Source: a virus. From it: 64,000 bases of DNA. Below the pieces are notes generated by a model. That model was given only the letters and a program-made list of their open reading frames with translations, did no database searches and was not told where the DNA came from. This document shows, one piece after another, positions 38,633-47,607 of this stretch. The stretch is from the IMG/VR virus record IMGVR_UViG_3300043015_002491, positions 1 to 64,000 of that record; one strand, written 5' to 3'. How positions within the stretch are numbered: the stretch's first letter is position 1; every line of letters begins with the position of its first letter. A program made the position numbers and the translations under genes.

Positions 38633-39223
38633 TTATTTTAAACTATAAAATCTTGTTGGAACTTCTTCCTTTGAAAGTTTGAAACTTAAGTTTTTACATA
38701 ACTTTTCAAAAGTTTCAGCAACTTCTTTACCTTGTTGTGACATTAGTGGATTATGATTAGTTTTAAATGACTTTGAGTACGTATATTTTATAGCATCTCC
38801 TTCATCAACACCATCAAAGATACAGGTTGTATCGTTATATTGAAACATGATTTGTCCAGATTCATATAATTCACTTGATGAATTAACTTTAGGGTCCCAA
38901 TATTTACCTCGACCTTGTGTTGAAGGTGTATCTTTGTCTACGAATCTAACTATAACATCTGAAAAAGCTGGCTTCACTTCAAATTCAACATTTCCTAATG
39001 CTTGGTCTCTGTATTTTTTAAACTTATTTACAAAATTACTTATTTGTGGGTTTCTTAACAATTCTTCATATTGCCTTTTCCAATGTTTGAATCTATTTTC
39101 ATCTATGTTGTTCACAGTTACTTCATCATATGACTCATTTATTAATCCCTTTGAAGCAAGGTATCTTTGTTCGGCTAACATGTTAGCCTTTTGTATGTTT
39201 AATTTCTTATCAAATTTTCTCAT
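38633..39223 (-). CDS. Tagged protein of the MRKFDKK family, copy 1
   Basis: 196 residues. Residues 1-29 (MRKFDKKLNIQKANMLAEQ...LINE) are nearly the same in three consecutive genes, after which the proteins differ. The body is alpha/beta and unrecognised. The common start looks like a targeting or assembly signal, with LAE and INE as possible protease sites. Confidence 0.7.
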   Translation of the reverse strand: MRKFDKKLNIQKANMLAEQRYLASKGLINESYDEVTVNNIDENRFKHWKRQYEELLRNPQISNFVNKFKKYRDQALGNVEFEVKPAFSDVIVRFVDKDTPSTQGRGKYWDPKVNSSSELYESGQIMFQYNDTTCIFDGVDEGDAIKYTYSKSFKTNHNPLMSQQGKEVAETFEKLCKNLSFKLSKEEVPTRFYSLK

Positions 39224-39237
39224 AATAAATCTTTATT

Positions 39238-39669
39238 TTACAAATCTTCTCTAGAAATTATTTTATATTCATCTGGGTTTTGACCAATGTCAGATAAGAA
39301 TTGCACCATAGCTTCCTTATCATTGGAGTATATACCTTTACCAGCTTTAATCATTGGGTCGTCTGATGCACCATAACCAACTGGGTATGGTGTGGTTAGA
39401 TTTACGTGTTTGAAAATATCACCACTCTTAAATAGGTTATATAATATAACCATATTGTCATTTGCTACACCAAAGTCTCTTGAAGAACTAACGTATTTGG
39501 ATATTTCTCGAATTAAATCATAAAAATTGTTTATATCTTTTAAATCATATTTAGCGTCACTCATTTCATTAATAACTTCTTCATTTTTTGATTCCTTACT
39601 TTCAAGGTATCTTTGTTCAGCTAACAAATTAGCTTTTTGGATATTATATTTCTTATCAAATTTTCTCAT
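39238..39669 (-). CDS. Tagged protein of the MRKFDKK family, copy 2
   Basis: 143 residues. The N-terminus MRKFDKKYNIQKANLLAEQ matches copies 1 and 3; the rest is unrelated and unrecognised. A late-type ATATTTATA is at 39684-39692. 14 nt separate it from copy 1. Confidence 0.7.
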   Translation of the reverse strand: MRKFDKKYNIQKANLLAEQRYLESKESKNEEVINEMSDAKYDLKDINNFYDLIREISKYVSSSRDFGVANDNMVILYNLFKSGDIFKHVNLTTPYPVGYGASDDPMIKAGKGIYSNDKEAMVQFLSDIGQNPDEYKIISREDL

Positions 39670-39683
39670 AATAAATCTTTATT

Positions 39684-39692
39684 TATAAATAT
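39684..39692 (-). promoter_or_regulatory. Late-type motif ATATTTATA
   Basis: 14 nt before the ATG at 39669; a similar motif (40690-40698) precedes copy 3. Confidence 0.45.
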
Positions 39693-39698
39693 CCATTA

Positions 39699-39731
39699 TA
39701 AACAAAAAAACCACCCGAAGGTGGTTTTTTT
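39699..39731. terminator. Bidirectional terminator
   Basis: ACCACC-CGAA-GGTGGT flanked by A and T runs, after copy 3 of the tagged family. Confidence 0.85.
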
Positions 39732-39810
39732 ATTAATCATGTTCCAATTCTTGACTTTCAAGTAATTATATAATTATAAGAATTTTAAACTTTCTTTTGG
39801 GTTTAACATA

Positions 39811-40674
39811 TTATCCTATATATATTTTATTACCGACTGTATATAGACTTCCAAATGTTTCACCATCAACATCTACAAATGTCTCTCCTTCTGATTTATA
39901 ATCATCAACACCTGGTCCATCTTTTACTTCTTTAACATAAAGAGTCCCACCTAAATTAACTGCAAAGAATCTACTCATATAATTTTTATCTGGTCCCATT
40001 GGTACTGGTGTTATCGGTGCTTTATATACAACACCTTCTTCATATTTAGGTATTTCCTCACCAATTTCAATTGCTTCACCTTCTAGTTGTTGGAACACGT
40101 CTTTTGTACGCATTCTCCAGTAAGGTGCAACCTTTGGGTTGTAGATTATTTCAGATTCTGGTGAACCTGGACTCTTAGAAGCTGTAGAAACCCTAACATC
40201 AGAACATTTAACTTTAGCTATAACATCCTTATTAGCGCCCTTATAAATCTCATAACCAGTTTTAACTCTATTTGTTAATAAACAATTAGTCATCTCAATA
40301 TCGAAAGACCATGGGTGGAAATTATTTCTTACACCTCCCTTTTCTACTTTATCAACTAAGTCACTTGGGTTGAAGTCTAATTTATCATCACCTAATAAAC
40401 CTGTTTTACCATTAGGTTCAACCTTCCATGTCATGAAAATACCTTTTCCAGTAATTGGGTCTCCAGTTTTAGCTAAGTTAAATCTAACCATGAATTGATT
40501 AGCTTTTGTAGTTGGGATATTTGGTACTCTGTCGTCTGTCGTTGGTTGTTCTACCTCTGGTTTTGACACCATACCTATTTCCTCTTCCTTTATTAAACCC
40601 TTTGAAGCAAGGTATCTTTGTTCGGCTAACATGTTAGCTTTTTGTATATTTAATTTCTTATCAAATCTTCTCAT
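39811..40674 (-). CDS. Tagged protein of the MRKFDKK family, copy 3
   Basis: 287 residues from the ATG at 40674 (MRRFDKKLNIQKANMLAEQ). After the 30-residue tag the body is beta-rich with several Gly/Pro turns (PITGKGIFMTWKVEPNGK), reminiscent of a structural or carbohydrate-binding protein, but no family is recognised. Confidence 0.7.
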   Translation of the reverse strand: MRRFDKKLNIQKANMLAEQRYLASKGLIKEEEIGMVSKPEVEQPTTDDRVPNIPTTKANQFMVRFNLAKTGDPITGKGIFMTWKVEPNGKTGLLGDDKLDFNPSDLVDKVEKGGVRNNFHPWSFDIEMTNCLLTNRVKTGYEIYKGANKDVIAKVKCSDVRVSTASKSPGSPESEIIYNPKVAPYWRMRTKDVFQQLEGEAIEIGEEIPKYEEGVVYKAPITPVPMGPDKNYMSRFFAVNLGGTLYVKEVKDGPGVDDYKSEGETFVDVDGETFGSLYTVGNKIYIG

Positions 40675-40689
40675 TGGGTTTCTTTTAAT

Positions 40690-40698
40690 TATAAATAT
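40690..40698 (-). promoter_or_regulatory. Late-type motif ATATTTATA
   Basis: 15 nt before the ATG at 40674. Confidence 0.45.
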
Positions 40699-40749
40699 CA
40701 CTAATAAAGAAAAAAAACTGTTCCTAAAACTCCCATAACTTCTTAATTA

Positions 40750-41910
40750 TTATAATAAATTTTTAAAATTTTCAATTTCCATTTTCTCAATAGCCTTACC
40801 CATTTCTGGTCCAGGCTTAACTCCTAACTCTCGTTGTACTTGGTCACCAGTTACACTCAATTCAAATTTAACAAAACTAGTGATTAACTCACCATTTAAC
40901 CTTGCAAGCATACCAAACTTAAGTATTTGAGTATCTTCAATACCAGACTTACTTTGTAACTTCTTAAACTTGTAAACTTGTTCTGGGTTTACGAATTGTT
41001 GTAAAGCAATTAGAAATGTAATAACCTTAACTTCTGATGAAGAATAAGTAAGCTTATTTAACTCCTTTGCAATAACATTAGGGTCATTATCCTTAAGTGT
41101 ATTAGCAATCACAATGATTGGGTCCTTATCGTTAACCCTATCTGTTTTACTAATCTTAAGACCTGGGAAAATTGATTCCCATAATTTGTAGTCATCAATA
41201 AGACTTAAGAAATGTTTAACATTCTTAGCCGTTTTAATCCCCTTTAATAACTCATCTCTGATTCTTTCTGGCGAAACACCTTCAAGACTGTTATCCTTCT
41301 TTAAAGCAGCATCTACAGCTGGGTCAAGCCCACTTCCGAATCTACCAGCGAATCTAATAGCTCTAAGTATTCTAAGTCTATCTTCACCGAATCTATCTTC
41401 AGCAGCACCAACAGTTCTAACAACACCATTCTTCAAGTCATCAATACCACCAACAAGGTCAACAACCTCACCAGTATCTATATCGTAAAATAATGCGTTA
41501 ATAGTTAAATCTCTTCTCTTAACATCGGTTTCAATATCTGTAAATCTAACAGCATCTGGTCTCCTACCACCAGATAGGTCTTCTCTAAATGTAGCAATTT
41601 CGTATTCATCTGAATCTGTGAATACATTGATTACACCAAAAGCTTTACCAGTTGGTAGTGTTTTAAACCCAGCATCAGCCATCATATCTTCAACCTTGTC
41701 TGGTACAGCATCAGTTGCGAGGTCATAATCTTTTGGTGTCTTTCCTAGTAATGCATCTCTAACAGCACCACCAACAACAAATAACTTATGTCCGTTTTTA
41801 ACGAAAACATCTTTAATTTGTCTAATATCATCTGGGATAGGCATGTTCATTTGCACCCTTTCTTCTCTTATGATATCTTCTCTAAGTATTTGTTTGATTT
41901 TATCTTTCAT
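40750..41910 (-). CDS. cca: CCA-adding tRNA nucleotidyltransferase with N-terminal tag
   Basis: 386 residues, class II. VVGGAVRDALLGKTPKDYDL near 44-63 holds GG and DxD; RRPDAVRF, VKRRDLTINAL near 130 and RLRILRAIRF near 175 complete the catalytic head. It builds or restores the CCA end. None of the tRNAs here clearly needs an encoded CCA, so the enzyme is useful. The tag MKDKIKQILRED with LRE suggests delivery in the virion. The ATG is 4 nt after TATATTTG (41915-41922). Confidence 0.92.
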   Translation of the reverse strand: MKDKIKQILREDIIREERVQMNMPIPDDIRQIKDVFVKNGHKLFVVGGAVRDALLGKTPKDYDLATDAVPDKVEDMMADAGFKTLPTGKAFGVINVFTDSDEYEIATFREDLSGGRRPDAVRFTDIETDVKRRDLTINALFYDIDTGEVVDLVGGIDDLKNGVVRTVGAAEDRFGEDRLRILRAIRFAGRFGSGLDPAVDAALKKDNSLEGVSPERIRDELLKGIKTAKNVKHFLSLIDDYKLWESIFPGLKISKTDRVNDKDPIIVIANTLKDNDPNVIAKELNKLTYSSSEVKVITFLIALQQFVNPEQVYKFKKLQSKSGIEDTQILKFGMLARLNGELITSFVKFELSVTGDQVQRELGVKPGPEMGKAIEKMEIENFKNLL

Positions 41911-41947
41911 ATCACAAATATAGAGAATTATTTTTAAATAAACAAGT

Positions 41948-43468
41948 TTATAACCTTTTTCTAAATAATTTTTTTATTATTTTTTTGTTTTCAGACATAA
42001 CACTTACATTTGATTCTATAAGACCTTTTTCTTGGAATTCATCTAAATCATCGTCTAATACCCATGCTTCACCATAGTCTTTTATATCAACCTTAGTTGC
42101 TTCTTCTGGGTGACCATAATTATATTCACCATAGTGTGGTTCGTAAAGTCTTATAGCATCAGCTTTTAATATTGTCTTATCAGTATATGTTTCTACAGTA
42201 TCATCACTAAATGCAAATGGTATTTCATAAATATCATCATCTAACATAATATAATCATCCTCATGTGTTATATATTGACCTTCACCATAATAATTGTGTT
42301 CTAATTCTACAGTATCATCTAATTTAGCATATTCACCTTCATATTTACCAGCTGTTAATTCTACTGGATATGACTCATCATCATACTTATACACCCATTC
42401 ATGGTCGTATGTTTTAATACAATCATCTATTAAATAAACACCATCATCTACGTATATTACATCGTCTTGGTGGGCGTACCCTTCTACATAACCATTTGGG
42501 GTTCTATATGATAAATAAAATGCTTCATCTTCATCAACAGTATCACCTTCATGGTCACCTAATTCAATATAAACTCCAGCATCTGCATGACCACCATGGG
42601 TGTCTTGTAAACGAAGCCAACCTTCACTACCATCAGCGGCTAAGGTACCACTTTCTGGGTCGTAGTATTGGAATGTGTCCATATATGGATATGTATCATA
42701 TTCACCTCCATTTTCAAGTGTTACTGTTGAGTTAGCTCTTTTACTAATACCCTTTTCTTCAGCGTAATTATTGAAAAAAGTATTAAATTCTTTGTTTGTT
42801 GTATAAACCCTATCCATGAAGTACTGGTCGTTATCCATATGCCAGATAAGAGCTCTACCTCTAACCTTGTTAGTTTCTGGGTTTAATAACACAAGACACT
42901 TAACTTCATTAGGATTGTCAGTATAAATCTTAAGGTATTCTTGAGCATAATCAAATCTCATACAAGAACCCATTGTTTCACCGTCTTCATAATTCTCACA
43001 ATGATATGCTTTAAGGATATCATCACCCTCAACAATTTTTAATTGTGATGTATCAGCTTTTTTAAGATGACTAATAAGGTCTTCTATTTCGTAATCCTTA
43101 ATATCCTTAATATCACTACCTAAATAATTAAGAAGTTTATTTATTTTAAAAAGCCTTTCCTTAACCTTTCCATTCATATCTGTATAACCTAGAGTGATTA
43201 ACTTTTCATTCTTTTTATCATAATCAACGTAATCAACATTAGCGTCATCTTTAATCTTATCACTATTAAAAAATGCTAATAGTTTTTTAGAAAGGGGGGT
43301 GTTGATATTATTTAACTTTTTAGTTAAGTTATCACCAACTTTTATTTCTTTTTCTAAAATTAATAAAAGTCTATTAGCCTTTACCCTATTCTCTCTCTCA
43401 GTTAATAGTTTAAAACCTTTAGTTTCCCTTATTGATTCGTTAAGTAATTTTTTAATTAATTTTTTCAT
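41948..43468 (-). CDS. Large tagged protein with acidic repeats
   Basis: 506 residues. The tag MKKLIKKLLNES has LNE. A middle region has GETMGSCMRFD near 170. The last 220 residues are very acidic and aromatic, with repeated short units of D, E, Y and V (such as EHNYYGEGQY and YIMLDDDIYEI). Unknown function; perhaps an injected internal head protein. Confidence 0.65.
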   Translation of the reverse strand: MKKLIKKLLNESIRETKGFKLLTERENRVKANRLLLILEKEIKVGDNLTKKLNNINTPLSKKLLAFFNSDKIKDDANVDYVDYDKKNEKLITLGYTDMNGKVKERLFKINKLLNYLGSDIKDIKDYEIEDLISHLKKADTSQLKIVEGDDILKAYHCENYEDGETMGSCMRFDYAQEYLKIYTDNPNEVKCLVLLNPETNKVRGRALIWHMDNDQYFMDRVYTTNKEFNTFFNNYAEEKGISKRANSTVTLENGGEYDTYPYMDTFQYYDPESGTLAADGSEGWLRLQDTHGGHADAGVYIELGDHEGDTVDEDEAFYLSYRTPNGYVEGYAHQDDVIYVDDGVYLIDDCIKTYDHEWVYKYDDESYPVELTAGKYEGEYAKLDDTVELEHNYYGEGQYITHEDDYIMLDDDIYEIPFAFSDDTVETYTDKTILKADAIRLYEPHYGEYNYGHPEEATKVDIKDYGEAWVLDDDLDEFQEKGLIESNVSVMSENKKIIKKLFRKRL

Positions 43469-43469
43469 T

Positions 43470-45638
43470 TTATAATAAATCTTTAAATCTATTTATCGCT
43501 TCGAATAACTTATAATTTGAAAAGTGTGTTGGTAATGCTTCTATCTTAACCATACCACTCATAGTCTTACCAGTTTTCTTATCTGTTAATTCGATAAATA
43601 TTTCTTCTTTCTCAAAGTTAAACTTAGAATAATCAATTCTTAATTTAACCATTTCGTTTTCGAAACTATCCTTATTCATATCCAACTTCATGTCTGTCAT
43701 AATCTTACTTAACTTATCCCAGAATGGCCCACTCTTAGTTCCATAAGTAATGTATTTTGGTAGTTGGTCTATTCTAACATAACCACTAAAGTCTTTATGT
43801 GTCATATTATCTTGGAAATGAATGTATACAGTCTTTTTCGGTATGTTTATCTTTCTATCATAAATCTGTAGTGTTCTGTAAGCATCTGACATGTACATAC
43901 TATAACTATTAGTGTATTTATGAACCATATTGTGTAGTAACTCTCTAATGTTAGATAAGTCTGAATGATATTCATCACCAGATACATTTTTAAACCAATC
44001 TTTAGTTTCTTCATCATCACCAGTTTCATGGTGGAACTCAATAATTTCATCTTCAAACTCTTCTAGAAAGTGTTCAACAATATCATCTTCAATATCATCA
44101 TACACTTCTACTATCTGATTAATATCTACATTAAGAATTTGATTTTCTAATTCTCTAACCTCTTCATAAATCTCATAATCTTCGACTGGGATTTGGAAGG
44201 TGCTTGATAGGAAATCTTTAAATTCATCCATGTCATAGTCATCATATCTAATCAAGAAAAGCATGAATATTGATTTCTCAATTTCATTACGACTTATACT
44301 AAATAAACCGTCAGATTTATTGGCTACTTGTTGATTAGCTTCTCTATTAGCATCATAAGTCGCATCATAGATAATCTCATTTATTTTTTCTAAAACCTTA
44401 TCCTTCTTGTCTGAATTAATTATTAAGTTATTTAAAAAGTCTTTATCATAAACACCATCACTATAACCAACACCAGCTTTCTGGTCTTCAAGGTATTCTA
44501 AGAATCCTTTAATATCTAATCCTTCACTGTTAAATTTTATTTCTAGGTCATCTTTCTTTTGATTGAACATTTCTTCAATTGAATTATCATAATAATAACC
44601 TGGTTCTTCATCGTCAATATAAACATCTGGTTCATTATAATAACCACCTAATTGGTCATATATAGATAAGTCTGGGTCATCTAGATTTTTAAATTCAATG
44701 TCATCCCTAACTATGTCTTCTATTTGAAGGTCTGATGATAATAGTTTATTAATTTCATCATAATCATCTTCTTCTTCAGACTTTAATAATAAATTAACTA
44801 TTGGTTTTGTAGCATTACGTTTAACCAATTCATCGATAACCCAAGTTCTGGCGTTATTGGTGATTAATTTTCTATTAATCATAGAATCCAAATCATCATC
44901 ACTAATGTTACTCATATCACCCTTTAATTCTGGGTTAAAGAAAAATAATAACTCTTCATTATTATCTAAGAAGTTAGACACATTGATTTGTCTGTCATTC
45001 TTATCCATATATTGAGCACTCTGAACGTGAAATTGATACTTGTCAGTATTGTCTTTTTTATTAATGATAGTATAAATGGTACCACTCTTACCATATTGGT
45101 TAAACATATTATTCCTACCCTTATACTTTGGGTTTGTTGAATGTTTACCCCATGCTGTACACCATTCTGTTGCTGAACCTAGAGTACAAGCACCCTTTTC
45201 AGTCTTAGGTTTAAATACAAGCCACTTCTCACCATTATGTAATAATTCATAATCTTCTTGTTCTAAAGAATCAACTAACTTAGTCACATCTGTTTCACCA
45301 GCTTGTACAATATAGTCTTTAATAACATCATACATGTCTGGTAGCGTCTTAATCATGTTAGCTTTAAGTGGTAATTGTTTCTTATAAACAATTGATAAGT
45401 ATTCATTCGCTTTTGGTAAATCTTCTAGTTTAAGATTGTCCTTCTTAAACATATCAAGAAGTATTTTAGCATACTTACCAATCTTCTTAACTTCATCACC
45501 TTTAACTTTTGTCTTTGGGTCAGCTGAAACAATTTTATTAAATTCTTTTTCATCTATATCAGAGTAGTATTTTTCTCTGATTTCAGATGCTGTTAATTCC
45601 ATTATTAACTCTTCAAATATAAGACTAAGTTTTTTCAT
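43470..45638 (-). CDS. Large tagged protein with CTLGSATEWCTAW motif
   Basis: 722 residues. N-terminus MKKLSLIFEELIMEL contains FEE. GACTLGSATEWCTAWGKH near 150-167 is a motif seen in large phage proteins of unknown function; a similar GSCMR occurs in the next protein. The C-terminal part is acidic. One base separates the two genes, so they are expressed together. Confidence 0.65.
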   Translation of the reverse strand: MKKLSLIFEELIMELTASEIREKYYSDIDEKEFNKIVSADPKTKVKGDEVKKIGKYAKILLDMFKKDNLKLEDLPKANEYLSIVYKKQLPLKANMIKTLPDMYDVIKDYIVQAGETDVTKLVDSLEQEDYELLHNGEKWLVFKPKTEKGACTLGSATEWCTAWGKHSTNPKYKGRNNMFNQYGKSGTIYTIINKKDNTDKYQFHVQSAQYMDKNDRQINVSNFLDNNEELLFFFNPELKGDMSNISDDDLDSMINRKLITNNARTWVIDELVKRNATKPIVNLLLKSEEEDDYDEINKLLSSDLQIEDIVRDDIEFKNLDDPDLSIYDQLGGYYNEPDVYIDDEEPGYYYDNSIEEMFNQKKDDLEIKFNSEGLDIKGFLEYLEDQKAGVGYSDGVYDKDFLNNLIINSDKKDKVLEKINEIIYDATYDANREANQQVANKSDGLFSISRNEIEKSIFMLFLIRYDDYDMDEFKDFLSSTFQIPVEDYEIYEEVRELENQILNVDINQIVEVYDDIEDDIVEHFLEEFEDEIIEFHHETGDDEETKDWFKNVSGDEYHSDLSNIRELLHNMVHKYTNSYSMYMSDAYRTLQIYDRKINIPKKTVYIHFQDNMTHKDFSGYVRIDQLPKYITYGTKSGPFWDKLSKIMTDMKLDMNKDSFENEMVKLRIDYSKFNFEKEEIFIELTDKKTGKTMSGMVKIEALPTHFSNYKLFEAINRFKDLL

Positions 45639-45640
45639 TT

Positions 45641-45838
45641 TTATTTTTCTTTTTTATCCCATTTAACCAATTCACCATCACATACATCATTGGCAAATTC
45701 TTCAGCAGTTATAAATGACCACTTATCATCACCTTCAGTTCTCTTATAAAAGATAGGTCCATCAATATATCTAATTTGATATTGTATCTTATCTTTCTTG
45801 CTAGATTCTCTAAGTAATATTTTTATTCTATCTTTCAT
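45641..45838 (-). CDS. Small tagged protein
   Basis: 65 residues. MKDRIKILLRESSKKDK is the shared tag with LRE, followed by a short domain (YIDGPIFYKRTEGDDKW). Overlaps the nucleotidyltransferase gene by ATGA. Confidence 0.65.
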   Translation of the reverse strand: MKDRIKILLRESSKKDKIQYQIRYIDGPIFYKRTEGDDKWSFITAEEFANDVCDGELVKWDKKEK

Positions 45839-46623
45839 AACAGTTCCTCGTCTATTGTATGTTCATCATCATAAGCATTACTTGATAAATCACCAAGTTT
45901 TTCCATTATATCGTTCCTTCTAAGTAATTTAAATACAATATTCTCTACACTGTATTCACCACCCTCATCAAGCCCAGCTTGCCTCATCTTTCTAATTTTA
46001 TCTTTAAGTTTTTCAACTCTATCAACAACACTATTATTGTCTTTATCTTTTTCAATATCTTCAACAGATTTAACAATTTCTTTATATTTCTTTCTAATTG
46101 TTTCTTTATCTAATTTAACATCTTGTTTTTTTGGTTCTATAACCCATTCATCATCCATAATGGAATAAACACCTGTTGAATGGTGAGGTTGGTCTTCTGG
46201 TTGTAAATATAATTCAACTTCAAAACCCTTAATGGTGATATCATGGTCAGAATTCCACTTTCTAGTCTTAACGTCAAGTAAGTCTTTAACCATTTCTTTC
46301 TTATCACCTAATTCATTTATATCGAATATCAAATGAAGGTCAACATCTGAATACTTTGACCAATTAAAATTAGCTAATGAACCAGTCATTGTAATATCTA
46401 AGTATTCAAAATCTAAATCTAAAGATTCCCAATAATCTTCAGCAATCTTAATAAGTGTTTTTCTTATGTCTGGTTTTATCCTATCTTCTGTGTCCCATAT
46501 ATCTGGTTGGAGGGTGTCATTCATCTTAAATGCTGAAAAGTCTAATTCATCATTAAGTTCTGTAAGAAGTGACTCTATATGAAGACTCTCTTTTAATAAT
46601 CGTTTTACAATACATTTTCCCAT
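45835..46623 (-). CDS. Tagged nucleotidyltransferase
   Basis: 262 residues. After the tag MGKCIVKRLLKESL (LKE), ITMTGSLANFNWSKYSDVDLHL near 80-101 gives the GS...DxD nucleotidyltransferase core and FEVELYLQ the third Asp/Glu strand. Relatives modify tRNA or nucleotides. It heads the late operon of tagged genes; ATATTTATT (46627-46635) is 3 nt from the ATG. Confidence 0.72.
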   Translation of the reverse strand: MGKCIVKRLLKESLHIESLLTELNDELDFSAFKMNDTLQPDIWDTEDRIKPDIRKTLIKIAEDYWESLDLDFEYLDITMTGSLANFNWSKYSDVDLHLIFDINELGDKKEMVKDLLDVKTRKWNSDHDITIKGFEVELYLQPEDQPHHSTGVYSIMDDEWVIEPKKQDVKLDKETIRKKYKEIVKSVEDIEKDKDNNSVVDRVEKLKDKIRKMRQAGLDEGGEYSVENIVFKLLRRNDIMEKLGDLSSNAYDDEHTIDEELL

Positions 46624-46626
46624 ACT

Positions 46627-46635
46627 AATAAATAT
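46627..46635 (-). promoter_or_regulatory. Late-type motif ATATTTATT
   Basis: 3 nt before the ATG at 46623, likely start of the operon 41948-46623. Confidence 0.5.
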
Positions 46636-46648
46636 GTTGCTATAAACA

Positions 46649-46680
46649 AAAAAAGCCCTACAAAAGTAGAGCTTTTTTTT
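46649..46680. terminator. Bidirectional terminator
   Basis: AGCCCTAC-AAAA-GTAGAGCT flanked by A and T runs; ends the noncoding transcript from 47.36 kb. Confidence 0.8.
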
Positions 46681-46731
46681 AATTAGATGGGGGAAATCAA
46701 AAGGATTCTTCTTAACACCTTTAACATTTGG

Positions 46732-47340
46732 ATTAATTACGGATTCGAACCGTTATTACCTTACTACCGATACTCCTAAGCGGTTAACTTAAGATTCTTC
46801 TCCACCATTTGACCTTGAAGCGGTCTTCCTACCTAGTACCGTGCCTTAACCCACTAATCAAAGGTTTATTAGGCTACAAGATGGGATTTATTTATTCACC
46901 CATAAGTAAGGTTACAAGTAGATATTTACATCTAGCTGTACCATTCAAATGCTCTAACGATAACTAGATTGTTAGCAACAATCATTGGCTACTCAGTCGC
47001 TTACTCCCCGAAGGAAGCTTGCACCTACGTTTTCACTATAATTGCTGTAGTTTACTCTCGGAAGATTTTCCATTGAGTATCCCACCACAGGAATCGTTAA
47101 CTCTTATCACCCTTGTAAATAGTGATTATTCGAGCATAATTATACATGCAAACTGTACAGGTTCACATGCCCCCAATATTTTTAGTTATCAGAATAGTGA
47201 TTTAGAATGATTAACATGGTCTAGACACATGGTTGTTTTTTGTTACTCAACAAGAGGACAATTTCTAAAACCTCTCTCTCTCTTTCTTAAAGAACTAATC
47301 GCTGTAACTATTCTTTTATAACTTTTCTTCAATGAACGTT
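46732..47340 (-). ncRNA. Long noncoding transcript of unknown type
   Basis: A 600-nt block with its own strong promoter, boxA-like sites (47287-47295, 47329-47337) and terminator but no ORF. Near its 3' end is a perfect T arm (ACGGTTCGAATCCGT) with a possible acceptor GATTAGT/ATTAATC and a 6-bp arm CTTAAG-TTAACCG-CTTAGG; farther upstream CTACAGCAATTATAG recalls the CAGCAA motif. It does not fold as known tRNAs, and no tmRNA or RNase P signature is seen. Confidence 0.55.
47190..47314 (-). ncRNA. CAGC-stem element F, long loop
   Basis: Closed by AGAATAG/CTATTCT, with TTACAGCGA inside and a G after the stem as in other copies, but with about 110 nt between, including a boxA-like site. Part of the long noncoding transcript. 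Confidence 0.4.
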
Positions 47341-47360
47341 TGTTAATTACTTAACTGATA

Positions 47361-47391
47361 CAAATATATCACATTATTTATCATTTGTCAA
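47361..47391 (-). promoter_or_regulatory. Promoter of the long noncoding transcript
   Basis: TTGACA, 17-nt spacer, TATATTTG. It overlaps the 3' end of the small gene at 47374. Confidence 0.75.
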
Positions 47392-47571
47392 GTGTTTTGG
47401 TAAATATTTTTCAAATTCCTCAAGCCTAGCACCAAGAGTACTACCATTAGCTTCGAAAAATACCGAATCACCAATTACTCTAACATTACTAATATCCCAA
47501 TGAACTATATTACTTAAATTCATTGCTATCTCACCCTCATTGGGTAACCTTATCCACATATACTCATCCAT
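47374..47571 (-). CDS. Small protein, unknown
   Basis: 65 residues from the ATG at 47571 (MDEYMWIRLPNEGEI). Beta-rich, resembling small PH-like or Hfq-size domains but with no sure family. Followed by the promoter for the noncoding RNA. Confidence 0.6.
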   Translation of the reverse strand: MDEYMWIRLPNEGEIAMNLSNIVHWDISNVRVIGDSVFFEANGSTLGARLEEFEKYLPKHLTNDK

Positions 47572-47607
47572 AATACAATTATAATTAATTACAAATAAAT
47601 GTAAACA

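Noticed and set aside
46732-47340. Second tmRNA or RNase P RNA
   Set aside because: The T arm fits a tRNA-like end, but the tmRNA 5' domain, tag frame and the RNase P conserved regions are not found.
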